64,000 nucleotides of DNA, taken from contig JAZLBP010000010.1 of NCBI GenBank assembly GCA_045613745.1, positions 131,214-195,213 of the forward strand. The letters are read 5' to 3'. The DNA comes from UBA940 sp045613745. GTDB lineage: Bacteria; Bacteroidota; Bacteroidia; Bacteroidales; Rikenellaceae. The notes under the pieces are model-generated. The model searched no databases and was not told where the DNA came from. It saw only the letters and a list, made by a program, of their open reading frames with translations. Made by a program: the position numbers and the translations under genes. Positions 25,378-39,085 of the stretch are shown one piece after another (within the stretch, counting starts at the first letter, position 1; the number at the start of each line of letters is the position of its first letter).

Positions 25378-26565
25378 TTAAAGTCTTGACAGTAATTCAA
25401 CCATAAAGAAGCCCAAGTAGTTACCGATAGCATAACCGATAAGACCTGCACTCAGACCTGTTACCAGCGCGCCCTTGTTGCGCATAGCGGCCGAAATCAT
25501 AGGCACGAAGGGAGGCGAGTTGATGAACGCCACCGACGAGATAACCATCGAATCGGCATCGACTCTCAACAGACGGCAGAAAATCGCGTGCAGGAACAGC
25601 GACACGAAAATCGTAAAGGCCATAAACATAAATTGGTAGATACCCTCGGCCAAGTTCAGCTCCGACAGGTCGGCCATAGTGGCGATCGCAAGGCTGAAGA
25701 TGTAGATGAGGTACATACCCGCGTCGTAGCTGCGGTCGAGTTTGCGGATGGGTTTAATGAACGAGCCCACGATACCCAGAGTGGTTGCCATCAGAATGAA
25801 AATCACCGAGAACCAGCCTTCGGCAGCGGTCAGCACAGCAACACCCGCCGAGATTCCCACAACAATGAGTGTGGCAGCCAGGATTTTGCCGAGTTGTTTG
25901 AATCCCGCTTTCGAGAAGATACCTTTATAGGGGTTTTGTTTGGTGAGTTCGATTTGACGTTGGATCTCGGCTTGGTCTTCGGCCGAGAGTTCGCCCACGC
26001 GTTTCTCGCGATACAGACGGCGGAACAATTTTATACCAACGCTCAACAAGAACACAAAGTATACAAAACAAATAATGATGTCATAGGAGTTAAGCATAAT
26101 GTAGGTTGTGTCATCAACGCCCAACATCGCTTGCAGAGCCGCCATATTGAGTGTACCGCCAGTACATTTACCCGCAATCATAGCGCCCACCTTGTTTGCA
26201 TCGTGAATCTTGTCGCCCCAAATCAAAAAGCCGCCAACCACTGCCGCACACACCGACACTATGCCGCTCAACAACAGACGGATTTGGAGTTTAGCCTCGC
26301 TGAGTTTGAACGAGCAGCCGAACAGCATCATCGGGATTGCCAAAGGCACCAAAACACTGGGCAGAATCTCTTGGAACTTGATGATTTCGGTGGGAACAAC
26401 GGGCAGGTTACCAACGATGATACCGATTGCATAAAGTATCATAATAGGGCCGATTTTGCCGCACAAAGTAACCTTGCGACACAACCACAGCACACCCGCA
26501 GGAGTCACGCAAAACAACAATGTCAATATAATGTAATTGATAATTGTAAGAATTGTCATAGGCAT
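25378..26565 (-). CDS. DUF819-family inner membrane protein (putative transporter)
   Basis: A 395-residue membrane protein with about ten hydrophobic segments. Blocks such as AIGIIVGNLPVVP, VLVPLAIPMMLFGCSF, GAMIAGKCTGGTLNMAALQAMLGV and AFINSPPFVPMISAAMRNKGALVTGLSAGLIGYAIGNYLG match DUF819 (YjcL-like). These are predicted transporters of unknown substrate, distantly related to sodium-dependent carriers. Start codons at 26565 (MPMTIL) or two codons later are possible. A TACCTTTG -7 element (26598-26605, minus) precedes it. The linked outer membrane barrel suggests a shared envelope task. Confidence 0.85.
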   Translation of the reverse strand: MPMTILTIINYIILTLLFCVTPAGVLWLCRKVTLCGKIGPIMILYAIGIIVGNLPVVPTEIIKFQEILPSVLVPLAIPMMLFGCSFKLSEAKLQIRLLLSGIVSVCAAVVGGFLIWGDKIHDANKVGAMIAGKCTGGTLNMAALQAMLGVDDTTYIMLNSYDIIICFVYFVFLLSVGIKLFRRLYREKRVGELSAEDQAEIQRQIELTKQNPYKGIFSKAGFKQLGKILAATLIVVGISAGVAVLTAAEGWFSVIFILMATTLGIVGSFIKPIRKLDRSYDAGMYLIYIFSLAIATMADLSELNLAEGIYQFMFMAFTIFVSLFLHAIFCRLLRVDADSMVISSVAFINSPPFVPMISAAMRNKGALVTGLSAGLIGYAIGNYLGFFMVELLSRL

Positions 26566-26597
26566 TTTTAAGTTTTGGTTTATACTCTACAATGTCA

Positions 26598-26605
26598 CAA
26601 AGGTA
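26598..26605 (-). promoter_or_regulatory. -7 element of DUF819-OMP operon
   Basis: Minus-strand TACCTTTG, 32 bp upstream of the start codon at 26565. Confidence 0.6.
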
Positions 26606-26745
26606 GTAAAATTCAGCTGTTTCCGACATTTTTGGAGCTATTTCGGCCCTTTTACCCCCACAATTAAGTATTTATACCCATAGTTTCGGGCGCCTCAAAA
26701 ACCAAATATTTACTACGCTTCGCACTGAAATCGTATATATTTTCG

Positions 26746-26753
26746 TACCTTTG
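26746..26753 (+). promoter_or_regulatory. -7 element of DEAD-box helicase gene
   Basis: TACCTTTG, 19 bp before the ATG at 26773. Confidence 0.6.
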
Positions 26754-26772
26754 TGCCAATAATCACATCCAA

Positions 26773-28575
26773 ATGAGTAACCTCGACGAATTCAAAGCAC
26801 TCGGACTGTCCGACAACATACTCGAAGCAATCGCACGAAAGGGTTTCGAAACACCCTCGGCGATTCAACGACTCACCATCCCCCATCTGCTCGAAAAGCA
26901 GTGTGACATCATTGCACAAGCGCAGACAGGAACCGGCAAAACCGCCGCTTTCGGACTTCCGTTGGTGCAACTGCTGTCGGCAAGACGCACCGTACCCCAA
27001 GCCATTGTGCTTGTACCCACGCGTGAGCTCGCCTTGCAGGTAACCCAAGAGTTGCAGTCGTTCAACACCTCGGAGCTGGCCATCGCACCTATCTATGGTG
27101 GAGCCTCGATTGAGGAGCAGTTGCGTCGTCTGCGTCGCGGTGTGGACATCGTAGTGGGTACTCCCGGACGTGTATTGGACCACATTCGACGCACTTCGCT
27201 CGACCTGTCGCAAATCTCGCACTTGGTGCTGGACGAGGCCGACGAGATGCTCAATATGGGTTTCATCGAGGACATCGAGTCGATTATGAGCGCTATGACC
27301 TCACCCCACCGCGTATTGCTGTTCTCGGCCACTATGCCCGAGCGAATTCGCGCCTTGGCCGAAGGTTTTATGCACGACGTGGAGGTGCTCAAAGTGGAGT
27401 CGCAAGCGCTGACAACCGACCTTACAAACCAAATATACTTTGAGGTACGCGAGGGTGACAAACTCGACGCGCTGACCCGAATCATTGACGTTGAGCCCGA
27501 CTTCTACGGCATTGTGTTCAGCCGCACCAAGGTGGGAGTGGACGAAATCACCGCCCGACTCACCGAGCGTGGCTACTCGGCCGAAGGTCTGCACGGCGAC
27601 ATCTCGCAGAGCGTGCGCGAGAAGATTCTCGGCAAGTTCCGCACACGCACGGTCAACATTCTGGTTGCAACCGACGTGGCAGCGCGAGGTATCGACATCA
27701 GCAACCTGACACACGTCATCAACTACTCGTTGCCGCAAGACAGCGAAAGCTACGTTCACCGCATCGGTCGAACAGGACGTGCAGGTCAGCAAGGTACGGC
27801 CATCACCTTCATCTCGCCCTCGGAGATGCGTCAGTTCGGATTCCTGCGCCGCGACATCAAAGCCGACATCAAACTCGAAACACTGCCCACACCCGCCGAC
27901 GTGGTAGCCATCAAGCGCAACAAAATCAAGGAAGACCTCTATCAAATCGTACAGAGCGAGACCTACACCGAGTGCGCGGCAATGGCCGAGGAGTTGTTGG
28001 AGTGCTACTCGCCCGAGGTGGTGTTGAGTGCGCTGTTGCGTCTGGCATTCAACAACGAACTCAGCGAAAGCAACTATCCCGAGATTCGCTCCATCAACGT
28101 CGATCGCAAGGGTAAATCGTGCATCGTGATGGCGATTGGCGCGCGTGACGGATTCGACTGCCGCCGCCTTGTCAAACTGCTCAAACGCGAGTGCGGATTG
28201 GCCGACCCTGAAATCAACCACGTTAAGGTTATGGACGACTACTCGACCGCAACCGTACCCTTTGAGCGCGCACGCGAGGTTGTGCAGATGCTCAACGGTC
28301 TGTCGGAGGAGGGCCCCATCGCCGAGATTCGCGAGCAGGAGCGCGGTACCAAGCACGGACGCGCACAACGTAACTCACGTCGCATAGCAAAGTCGCAAGA
28401 GCGCAAAGGTGCGAAAGGTGACCGCGAAGCACGTTCGGCCAAAAGCAAACGCGCCGAAGGCAGCCACAGCGCCGAGTACAAAGCGCCCAAGCCCAAACGC
28501 GAGAAACCCGCCAAACCCACAACTCGCAAGCAAAGTCGTCGCGAACAAAAGGAGCAACGTCGTCGCAACAAATAA
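26773..28575 (+). CDS. DEAD-box ATP-dependent RNA helicase (DeaD/CsdA-like)
   Basis: A 600-residue cytoplasmic RNA helicase acting in ribosome assembly or RNA decay by family analogy. The Q motif region is ALGLSDNILEAIARKGFETPSAIQRLTIP. Motif I is AQTGTGKT, motif II DEAD, motif III SAT, and motif VI HRIGRTGRAG. A DbpA-type RNA-binding domain follows (~470-530, ends FERAREVVQMLNG). The last ~65 residues are a highly basic Lys/Arg tail (KSQERKGAKGDREARS...KEQRRRNK), likely non-specific RNA contact. Confidence 0.95.
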   Translation: MSNLDEFKALGLSDNILEAIARKGFETPSAIQRLTIPHLLEKQCDIIAQAQTGTGKTAAFGLPLVQLLSARRTVPQAIVLVPTRELALQVTQELQSFNTSELAIAPIYGGASIEEQLRRLRRGVDIVVGTPGRVLDHIRRTSLDLSQISHLVLDEADEMLNMGFIEDIESIMSAMTSPHRVLLFSATMPERIRALAEGFMHDVEVLKVESQALTTDLTNQIYFEVREGDKLDALTRIIDVEPDFYGIVFSRTKVGVDEITARLTERGYSAEGLHGDISQSVREKILGKFRTRTVNILVATDVAARGIDISNLTHVINYSLPQDSESYVHRIGRTGRAGQQGTAITFISPSEMRQFGFLRRDIKADIKLETLPTPADVVAIKRNKIKEDLYQIVQSETYTECAAMAEELLECYSPEVVLSALLRLAFNNELSESNYPEIRSINVDRKGKSCIVMAIGARDGFDCRRLVKLLKRECGLADPEINHVKVMDDYSTATVPFERAREVVQMLNGLSEEGPIAEIREQERGTKHGRAQRNSRRIAKSQERKGAKGDREARSAKSKRAEGSHSAEYKAPKPKREKPAKPTTRKQSRREQKEQRRRNK

Positions 28576-28625
28576 ACTACAACAAACAAATAACTATTTA
28601 TATTAAACACTAAACAATCTCAATT

Positions 28626-28802
28626 ATGGGAACTATTCTTTACTTGATTGGTCTGGCTTGCGCTATCTGGTGCGTTTATGACCTGTTCACTACCAAAAAA
28701 ATCGACATTCTCTGGAAAATCGTCATCTCGGTTGTTCTGTTGAGCACCTCGTGGATTGGCCTTGCAGTTTACTACTTCTTGCTGCGCGACCGCATTAACT
28801 AA
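28626..28802 (+). CDS. 58-residue two-TM membrane protein (PLDc_N-like)
   Basis: A short gene starting MGTILYLIGLACAIWCVYDL and ending YYFLLRDRIN. It has two hydrophobic helices (LYLIGLACAIWCVYDLF; VISVVLLSTSWIGLAVYYFL) joined by TTKKIDILWK. The pattern (helix, VYDL..KKI..LWK, helix, GxxxYYFL.R) resembles the N-terminal PLDc_N membrane domain found alone in many Bacteroidota small proteins. The function is unknown. It lies 50 bp after the helicase gene and before a terminator, so it is probably co-transcribed. Confidence 0.8.
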   Translation: MGTILYLIGLACAIWCVYDLFTTKKIDILWKIVISVVLLSTSWIGLAVYYFLLRDRIN

Positions 28803-28831
28803 TTCCAAGAAGGTCACACAACAAATGACCA

Positions 28832-28866
28832 AACGGACTTCTGCCCATCGGCGGAAGTCCGTTTTT
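28832..28866 (+). terminator. Intrinsic terminator after small membrane protein gene
   Basis: Stem ACGGACTTC/GAAGTCCGT followed by five T residues. Confidence 0.9.
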
Positions 28867-28892
28867 CTTTATTTTAGTTATCACACAATTAG

Positions 28893-29010
28893 AAATTGTA
28901 CAACAAGAGCAGATTCAAGGCTTGCGAAATTCGCCAAACCGCAGCATACTCGGCGTATGTGAGGATTTGGCGAATGAGCATAACAATGAAGGTGCCTTGT
29001 TAGACAACTT
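28893..29010. repeat. 118-bp imperfect palindrome
   Basis: The two halves are approximate inverted copies. The best arms are 28929-28949 and 28955-28975 (21 nt each, four mismatches, core ATTCGCCAAA/TTTGGCGAAT). Outer segments near 28893-28907 and 28996-29010 (TTGTACAACAAG and its partner) also pair. It lies between two convergent terminators. It may be a mobile palindromic (MITE/REP-like) element. Confidence 0.6.
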
Positions 29011-29012
29011 AT

Positions 29013-29044
29013 AAAAAAAAGCCGCCCGAGTGTTCGGACGGCTT
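29013..29044 (-). terminator. Intrinsic terminator of rpoBC operon
   Basis: Minus-strand stem AAGCCGTCCGA/TCGGGCGGCTT with eight T residues, 27 bp after the rpoC stop. Confidence 0.93.
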
Positions 29045-29070
29045 TCCTGAATATTTATAAGTCCAAAGAC

Positions 29071-33327
<4,257 letters not shown>

Positions 33328-33371
33328 AATTTGTTGTTTATCTGTTTGGTTCAACTGATAAATACGGTCTG

Positions 33372-36300
33372 TTATTGCAGTTTAACGCTCAGAGCAAGAC
33401 CTTTCAGCTCGTGAAGCAACACGTTGAGTGACTCGGGGATACCCGCCTTGGGCAGGTTGTCGCCCTTAACGATTGCCTCGTAAGCCTTGGCACGACCCAT
33501 AACGTCATCCGACTTGATGGTAAGAATCTCTTGGAGGATGTGCGATGCACCGAATGCCTCGAGTGCCCAAACCTCCATCTCTCCGAAACGTTGACCACCA
33601 AATTGTGCTTTACCACCCAACGGTTGTTGTGTGATGAGCGAGTACGGGCCAATCGAACGGGCGTGCATCTTGTCATCAATCATGTGACCGAGTTTCAGCA
33701 TATAGGTAACACCTACGGTTGCCGGTTGGTCGAGTTTGTCACCGGTACCACCGTCGTACAGATAGGTCAAACCGTTCGAAGGAACGCCTGCCTGTGCAGT
33801 GTACTCGTTGATTTGGTCGAGCGATGCACCGTCGAAGATGGGGGTAGCAAATTTAACACCCAGTTCGCGACCTGCCCAGCCCAACACAGCCTCGTAGATC
33901 TGACCAAGGTTCATACGCGAAGGCACACCCAGAGGGTTCAATACGATATCAACAATCGAACCGTCGGCCAAGAAAGGCATATCCTCGTCACGTACGATAC
34001 GTGCTACGATACCTTTGTTACCGTGGCGACCCGCCATCTTATCACCCACTTTAAGTTTACGTTTCTTAGCGATGTAAACCTTTGCAAGTTGGATGATACC
34101 GTTGGGGAGTTCGTCACCATTGGTGATATTGTATTGCTCGCGTTTAACTTGTGCGTCACACTCTTTCCATTTCAGGATGTAGTTGTTCACGATTTGCGAA
34201 ACCAAACCATTGATGCGAGCATCGTCGGTCCACTTGTCGGTCATCACTGCAAAGTAGTCCATATCCTCCAGCATCTTCTTGCTGAAACGAATGCCTTTCG
34301 CATAGAGAACTACACCGTGGAAATCCTTGATACCTTGGCAGGTAACGCCGTTGAGCAGAGTCCACAACTTGTTAACCAAAGTAACTTTCAGGTCACCCTT
34401 AACAACATCGCCGTCAGCAGCAATTTTGTCCAAAGTTTGACGCTCGGCAGCTTTGCTCTTCTTGCTATCTTTGCCTACGCGGCTGAACAATTTGGTATCA
34501 ACTACCACACCGAACAGCGAAGGTTGAGCCTTCATCGAAGCATCCTTAACGTCGCCGGCCTTGTCACCGAAGATAGCACGCAGCAGTTTCTCCTCGGGCG
34601 AGGGATCGCTCTCACCTTTGGGGGTGATTTTACCTACGAGGATGTCACCGGGTTTAACCTCGGCACCCACGCGGATGATACCGTTCTCGTCCAAATCTTT
34701 GGTTGCGTCATCGCTTACGTTGGGGATATCGCTGGTCAGCTCCTCGACACCACGTTTGGTATCGCGAACCTCCATAATATACTCGTCAACGTGTACCGAA
34801 GTAAACACGTCGTCGCGTTGGATACGCTCCGAAATTACAATCGCGTCCTCGAAGTTGTAACCCTTCCAGGGCATGTATGCCACTTTCAGGTTGCGGCCGA
34901 TTGCCAACTCACCGTGGTCGGTCGAGTAACCGTCGGTCATAATTTGGCCTTGTTTAACCTTCTCGCCAATCTTAACGATAGGTTTCAAGGTAATCGAGGT
35001 ACTTTGGTTGGTTTTCAGGTAACGAGGCATCTTGTAGGTGGTAATCTCGGGCTCGAAGCTTGCGAGAATCTCATCCTCAGTACGCTCGTACTTAACCTGA
35101 ATTTGCGAAGCATCAGCGAAGATTACCTCACCATCCTTCTCGGCGGTAATTTGGATACGGCTGTCGCGAACAACATCCTTCTCAATACCTGTACCTACGA
35201 TAGGTGCCTCACAAGTGATAAGAGGTACTGCCTGACGCATCATGTTCGATCCCATCAGCGCACGGTTCGCGTCATCGTGCTCCAAGAAAGGAATACAGCT
35301 TGCCGCGATAGATGCAATCTGGTTGGGCGCAACGTCCATCAGATTGATCTCGTTTGCAGTAACGGTGGGGAAGTCAGCCTCCAAACGTACTTTCACACGG
35401 TCGGGGTTGATGAAGTTACCCTCATCGTCGATGGGAGTGGTAGCCTGTGCGATGATCATTCCGGTCTCATCGTCAGCGCTGTAATATTGGGTACCCTCGT
35501 CGCCCAAAACAACCTTACCGTTTTCAACCTTGCGGTAGGGAGTCTCGATGAAGCCCATATCGCTGATTTTCGCATAAACGCAAAGCGACGAAATCAGACC
35601 GATGTTCGGACCCTCAGGGGTCTCGATGGGACACAGACGACCATAGTGGGTGTAGTGAACGTCACGAACCTCGAAACCTGCACGCTCACGCGACAGACCG
35701 CCGGGACCCAGAGCCGACAAACGACGTTTGTGGGTAATCTCCGACATCGGGTTGGTTTGGTCCATAAATTGCGACAACTGGTTGGTACCAAAGAACGAGT
35801 TGATAACGCTGGTCAAAGTCTTGGCGTTAATCAGCTCCATAGGAGTAAACACCTCGTTGTCACGAACGTTCATACGCTCACGGATGGTGCGGGCCATACG
35901 AACGAAACCAATCGAGAACTGGTTGGCCAATTGCTCGCCCACGGTACGAACACGACGGTTCGACAAGTGGTCAATATCGTCCAACTCGGCTTTCGAGTTG
36001 ATGAGTTGAATCAAATACTTGATAATAGCGATGATGTCCTCTTTGGTCAAGACGCGAATCGACGGGTCGGTATCAAGATCCAACTTCTTGTTGATACGGT
36101 AACGACCAACCTCACCGAGGTCGTAACGTTTATCCGAGAAGAACAACTTGTCGATAACATCCTTGGCGGTTGCATCATCAGGTGGCTCCGAGTTGCGCAA
36201 TTGCCTATAGATATAAGCCACAGCCTCACGCTCTGAGTCACAGGTGTCCTTTTGCAAGGTATTATATATAATAGAGTAGTCGATGCCGCTCGAACTCTCC

Positions 36301-37190
36301 TTGTGCAGGAGGATAGTCTTAGCACCGCTCTCAATGATCTCGTCGATGTGCTCCTCCGACAAAACGGTCTCGCGATCAACGATGATACGGTTACGCTCAA
36401 TAGATACCACCTCGCCGGTATCCTCATCTACGAAGTCCTCATACCAGCTGGTAAGTACACGGGCAGCCAACTTGCGACCAATGGCTTTTTGCAGATTGCC
36501 TTTGGTAACCTTAATCTCGTCAGCCAGGTCGAAAATACCCAGAATTTGACGGTCGGTCTCAAAACAGATGGCACGCAACAGAGTGGTTACGGGTAACTTC
36601 TTTTTACGGTCGATGTAAGCATACATCACATTGTTGATGTCGGTAGCGAACTCAATCCACGAACCCTTGAAGGGGATGATACGTGCCGAGTACAATTTGG
36701 TACCGTTGGTGTGAGTGCTTTGACCGAAGAATACACCGGGCGAACGGTGCAACTGCGAAACGACAACACGCTCCGCGCCATTGATAACAAATGTAGCGCG
36801 AGGCGTCATGTAAGGAACGGTTCCCAGGTAAACATCACTCTCCTTGGGCTCGAACTCCTCGTGTTCGGGGTCGGTGCAGTATAATTTGAGTTTCGCTTTC
36901 AGAGGTACGCAATAAGTCAGACCACGCTCCAAGCACTCCTCAATCGAATAACGAGGAGGGTCAATAGAGTAGTCCAAAAACTCCAAAACGAAATTATTTC
37001 TTGTGTCGGTGATGGGGAAGTTCTCGTTGAAGACGCGATACAAGCCTTCGTTCTTGCGATTCTCGGGGGTAGTGCCGAGTTGGAAGAACTCCCTGAATGA
37101 TTTAAGCTGAATCTCCAGAAAGTCAGGATATGCCATCCTGTTCTTTACTGTCGAAAAGCTGATTCGTTGGTTTTGCTTTTGTGTGGACAT
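33372..37190 (-). CDS. rpoB: DNA-directed RNA polymerase subunit beta
   Basis: A 1272-residue catalytic core subunit. Characteristic blocks are FFGTNQLSQFMDQTNPMSEITHKRRLSALGPGGLSRERAGFEVRDVH (rifampicin-binding and fork-loop region), split here only by reading; GRNLKVAYMPWKGYNFEDAI; MAGRHGNKGIVARI; and the C-terminal FGEMEVWALEAFGA. The rifampicin region reads as wild type (DQTNP, HKRRLSALGPGG). It is preceded by a 212-bp gap after rplL that carries small hairpins, and followed by rpoC. Confidence 0.98.
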   Translation of the reverse strand: MSTQKQNQRISFSTVKNRMAYPDFLEIQLKSFREFFQLGTTPENRKNEGLYRVFNENFPITDTRNNFVLEFLDYSIDPPRYSIEECLERGLTYCVPLKAKLKLYCTDPEHEEFEPKESDVYLGTVPYMTPRATFVINGAERVVVSQLHRSPGVFFGQSTHTNGTKLYSARIIPFKGSWIEFATDINNVMYAYIDRKKKLPVTTLLRAICFETDRQILGIFDLADEIKVTKGNLQKAIGRKLAARVLTSWYEDFVDEDTGEVVSIERNRIIVDRETVLSEEHIDEIIESGAKTILLHKESSSGIDYSIIYNTLQKDTCDSEREAVAYIYRQLRNSEPPDDATAKDVIDKLFFSDKRYDLGEVGRYRINKKLDLDTDPSIRVLTKEDIIAIIKYLIQLINSKAELDDIDHLSNRRVRTVGEQLANQFSIGFVRMARTIRERMNVRDNEVFTPMELINAKTLTSVINSFFGTNQLSQFMDQTNPMSEITHKRRLSALGPGGLSRERAGFEVRDVHYTHYGRLCPIETPEGPNIGLISSLCVYAKISDMGFIETPYRKVENGKVVLGDEGTQYYSADDETGMIIAQATTPIDDEGNFINPDRVKVRLEADFPTVTANEINLMDVAPNQIASIAASCIPFLEHDDANRALMGSNMMRQAVPLITCEAPIVGTGIEKDVVRDSRIQITAEKDGEVIFADASQIQVKYERTEDEILASFEPEITTYKMPRYLKTNQSTSITLKPIVKIGEKVKQGQIMTDGYSTDHGELAIGRNLKVAYMPWKGYNFEDAIVISERIQRDDVFTSVHVDEYIMEVRDTKRGVEELTSDIPNVSDDATKDLDENGIIRVGAEVKPGDILVGKITPKGESDPSPEEKLLRAIFGDKAGDVKDASMKAQPSLFGVVVDTKLFSRVGKDSKKSKAAERQTLDKIAADGDVVKGDLKVTLVNKLWTLLNGVTCQGIKDFHGVVLYAKGIRFSKKMLEDMDYFAVMTDKWTDDARINGLVSQIVNNYILKWKECDAQVKREQYNITNGDELPNGIIQLAKVYIAKKRKLKVGDKMAGRHGNKGIVARIVRDEDMPFLADGSIVDIVLNPLGVPSRMNLGQIYEAVLGWAGRELGVKFATPIFDGASLDQINEYTAQAGVPSNGLTYLYDGGTGDKLDQPATVGVTYMLKLGHMIDDKMHARSIGPYSLITQQPLGGKAQFGGQRFGEMEVWALEAFGASHILQEILTIKSDDVMGRAKAYEAIVKGDNLPKAGIPESLNVLLHELKGLALSVKLQ

Positions 37191-37402
37191 CTATCCAAAA
37201 ATTTTGTTGAAGTTAATATTAACTCTTTCTGAATTCTCAGAATCTGCGGCCCTCGAACAACCTGATTACAAGAGCCTTATGTCGCAAAATAAGGGGGTCG
37301 GCAAACACACTGCGAGCCTATTCCCTATTTTAGACGCGAAAAGGCATAGAGCCTATTTGCATAGGCCCTACACCTGAACGTCTATTGAATAATAAGTATA
37401 AA
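37191..37402 (-). promoter_or_regulatory. rplL-rpoB intergenic region with hairpins
   Basis: A 212-bp spacer in the minus-strand operon. It contains a perfect 6-bp stem with a GNRA loop (GCCTAT GCAA ATAGGC, 37351-37366 on the opposite strand) followed by a short T-run. In other bacteria this gap holds a partial attenuator or processing site that lowers rpoBC relative to r-proteins; the same role here is inferred. Confidence 0.35.
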
Positions 37403-37777
37403 TTACTTAACTTCAACTTCTGCTCCTGCCTCCTCGAGTTGAGCTTTGATCGACTCAGCCTCCTCTTTCGAAACGCCTTCTTTAACGGCTTTAGGAGCAC
37501 CGTCAACGAGTTCTTTAGCCTCTTTCAGACCGAGACCGGTAACCTCTTTAACAACTTTTACTACGCCAAGTTTAGCTTGACCTGCGTTTTTCAGGATAAC
37601 GTCGAAGCTAGTTTTCTCAGCAGCAGCAGCCTCACCAGCAGCGGGTGCAGCAGCAACAGCAACAGCTGCAGCAGCGGGTTCAATACCATACTCCTCTTTC
37701 AGGATGGTTGCCAACTCGTTTACTTCTTTAACAGTAAGGTTTACCAACTCTTCTGCCAATACTTTTACATCTGCCAT
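37403..37777 (-). CDS. rplL: Ribosomal protein bL12 (L7/L12)
   Basis: A 124-residue stalk protein of the 50S subunit, binding translation factors. The N-terminal dimerisation helices (VKVLAEELVNLTVKEVNELATILKEEYG) are followed by an Ala-rich hinge (AAAAVAVAAAPAAGEAAAA). The C-terminal factor-binding domain has KTSFDVILKNAGQAKLGVVKVVKEVTGLGLKEAKELVDGAPKAV. It lies 39 bp after rplJ. Confidence 0.98.
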   Translation of the reverse strand: MADVKVLAEELVNLTVKEVNELATILKEEYGIEPAAAAVAVAAAPAAGEAAAAEKTSFDVILKNAGQAKLGVVKVVKEVTGLGLKEAKELVDGAPKAVKEGVSKEEAESIKAQLEEAGAEVEVK

Positions 37778-37816
37778 TTTATATACTTTTTAAATTGTTT
37801 GACTTGTGATGATAAA

Positions 37817-38341
37817 TTAATTGTTTCTTTCTTCCAGACTCTTTACGAGGCCAGCAATTTTTTGTCCGGCATTCGACTGCAGAGCGCTAATGACGTTCTT
37901 AGCAGGCGATTGCAGCAACATAACGATATCGCCGATAAGTTCTTCGCGGCTCTTGATGTTGCACAGTGCTTCGAGGTTCTCGTCACCAACATAAACACAA
38001 TCTTGAACGCTAGCAGCTTTCAGGATGGGTTTGTCGCAGCTCTTGCGGAACTCACGGATGAGAACTGCGGGAGCTTTTGCGGTTTGGGTGAACATGATTG
38101 CGGTCGAACCTTTCAACACGCCCATCAGACCTTCATCAGCTTTATCTACTGCCTCCAAAGCTTTGCCGAGCAGGGTGTTTTTAACTACTACGAGTTTAAC
38201 ATCGCTCTCGAAGCATTTGCGACGCAAGTTCGCGGTTTGCTCTGCATTGAGGGCCGAAATATCGGTCAAGTAGAAGCCTGCATATTGTTGGAGCTGCTCT
38301 GCCAAACCGTTGATAACTGTTTGTTTTTCGTTCTTTGTCAT
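37817..38341 (-). CDS. rplJ: Ribosomal protein uL10
   Basis: A 174-residue base of the ribosomal stalk that binds 23S rRNA and L12 dimers. Family blocks are FYLTDISALNAEQTANLRRKC, VVVKNTLLGKALEAV, LKGSTAIMFTQTAKAPAVLIREF and the C-terminal L12-binding helix ALQSNAGQKIAGLVKSLEER. It is 20 bp after rplA. Autoregulation by L10-L12 binding of the leader is known in other bacteria and is not demonstrated here. Confidence 0.97.
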   Translation of the reverse strand: MTKNEKQTVINGLAEQLQQYAGFYLTDISALNAEQTANLRRKCFESDVKLVVVKNTLLGKALEAVDKADEGLMGVLKGSTAIMFTQTAKAPAVLIREFRKSCDKPILKAASVQDCVYVGDENLEALCNIKSREELIGDIVMLLQSPAKNVISALQSNAGQKIAGLVKSLEERNN

Positions 38342-38361
38342 ACTCTTACAATATTACTTCT

Positions 38362-39060
38362 TTACTTAACATCTACCGATTTGATATCAACTGCGATACC
38401 GGGGCTCATAGTCGACGACAGGTAAAGGCTCAATACATAGGTACCTTTCGATGCGGCGGGTTTCAATTTAACAACGGTGCTGATGAACTCTTTCGCGTTG
38501 TCGATGATTTGTTCGGGAGTGAACGAAACCTTACCAATCGAGGTGTGTACGATACCGTATTTGTCAACTTTGAAGTCGATCTTACCGGCCTTAACCTCAG
38601 TTACGGCTTTACCAACCTCCATGGTTACAGTACCGGTTTTGGGGTTCGGCATCAGGCCACGGGGACCCAGAATACGACCCAAAGCACCTACTTTGGCCAT
38701 TACGTTGGGAGTACAGATGATAACATCAACGTCGGTCCAACCGCCTTTGATTTTCTCAACATACTCATCCAAGCCTACATAATCCGCACCGGCTGCTTTC
38801 GCCTCGCTCTCCTTGTCGGGAGTACAGAGAACCAATACGCGAACGGTTTTACCGGTTCCGTGGGGAAGGGTTACAACGCCGCGAACCATTTGGTTCGATT
38901 TACGAGGGTCAACACCCAAGCGAATGTCAATATCCACCGAAGCATCGAATTTCGTAAAGGTAATATCCTTCACAAGAGCGGCCGCCTCATCCAGCTTGTA
39001 GACTTTGTTGAAGTCCACTTTAGCTTGGGCTGCTTTTTGATTTTTTGTCAGTTTACTCAT
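38362..39060 (-). CDS. rplA: Ribosomal protein uL1
   Basis: A 232-residue protein of the L1 stalk. Motifs are FTKFDASVDIDIRLGVDPRKSNQMVRGVVTLPHGTGKTVRVLV, GPRGLMPNPKTGTVT and GKIDFKVDKYGIVHTSIGKVSF. ATG 39060 (MSKLTKNQK) is preferred to an upstream TTG three codons earlier. It lies 25 bp after rplK. Confidence 0.97.
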   Translation of the reverse strand: MSKLTKNQKAAQAKVDFNKVYKLDEAAALVKDITFTKFDASVDIDIRLGVDPRKSNQMVRGVVTLPHGTGKTVRVLVLCTPDKESEAKAAGADYVGLDEYVEKIKGGWTDVDVIICTPNVMAKVGALGRILGPRGLMPNPKTGTVTMEVGKAVTEVKAGKIDFKVDKYGIVHTSIGKVSFTPEQIIDNAKEFISTVVKLKPAASKGTYVLSLYLSSTMSPGIAVDIKSVDVK

Positions 39061-39085
39061 ATGATTCAATTACGCTTTAAGGAAA

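Noticed and set aside
33531..36236. 901-codon open frame on the plus strand opposite rpoB
   Set aside because: Antisense shadow of rpoB with low-complexity composition and no promoter or family signature.
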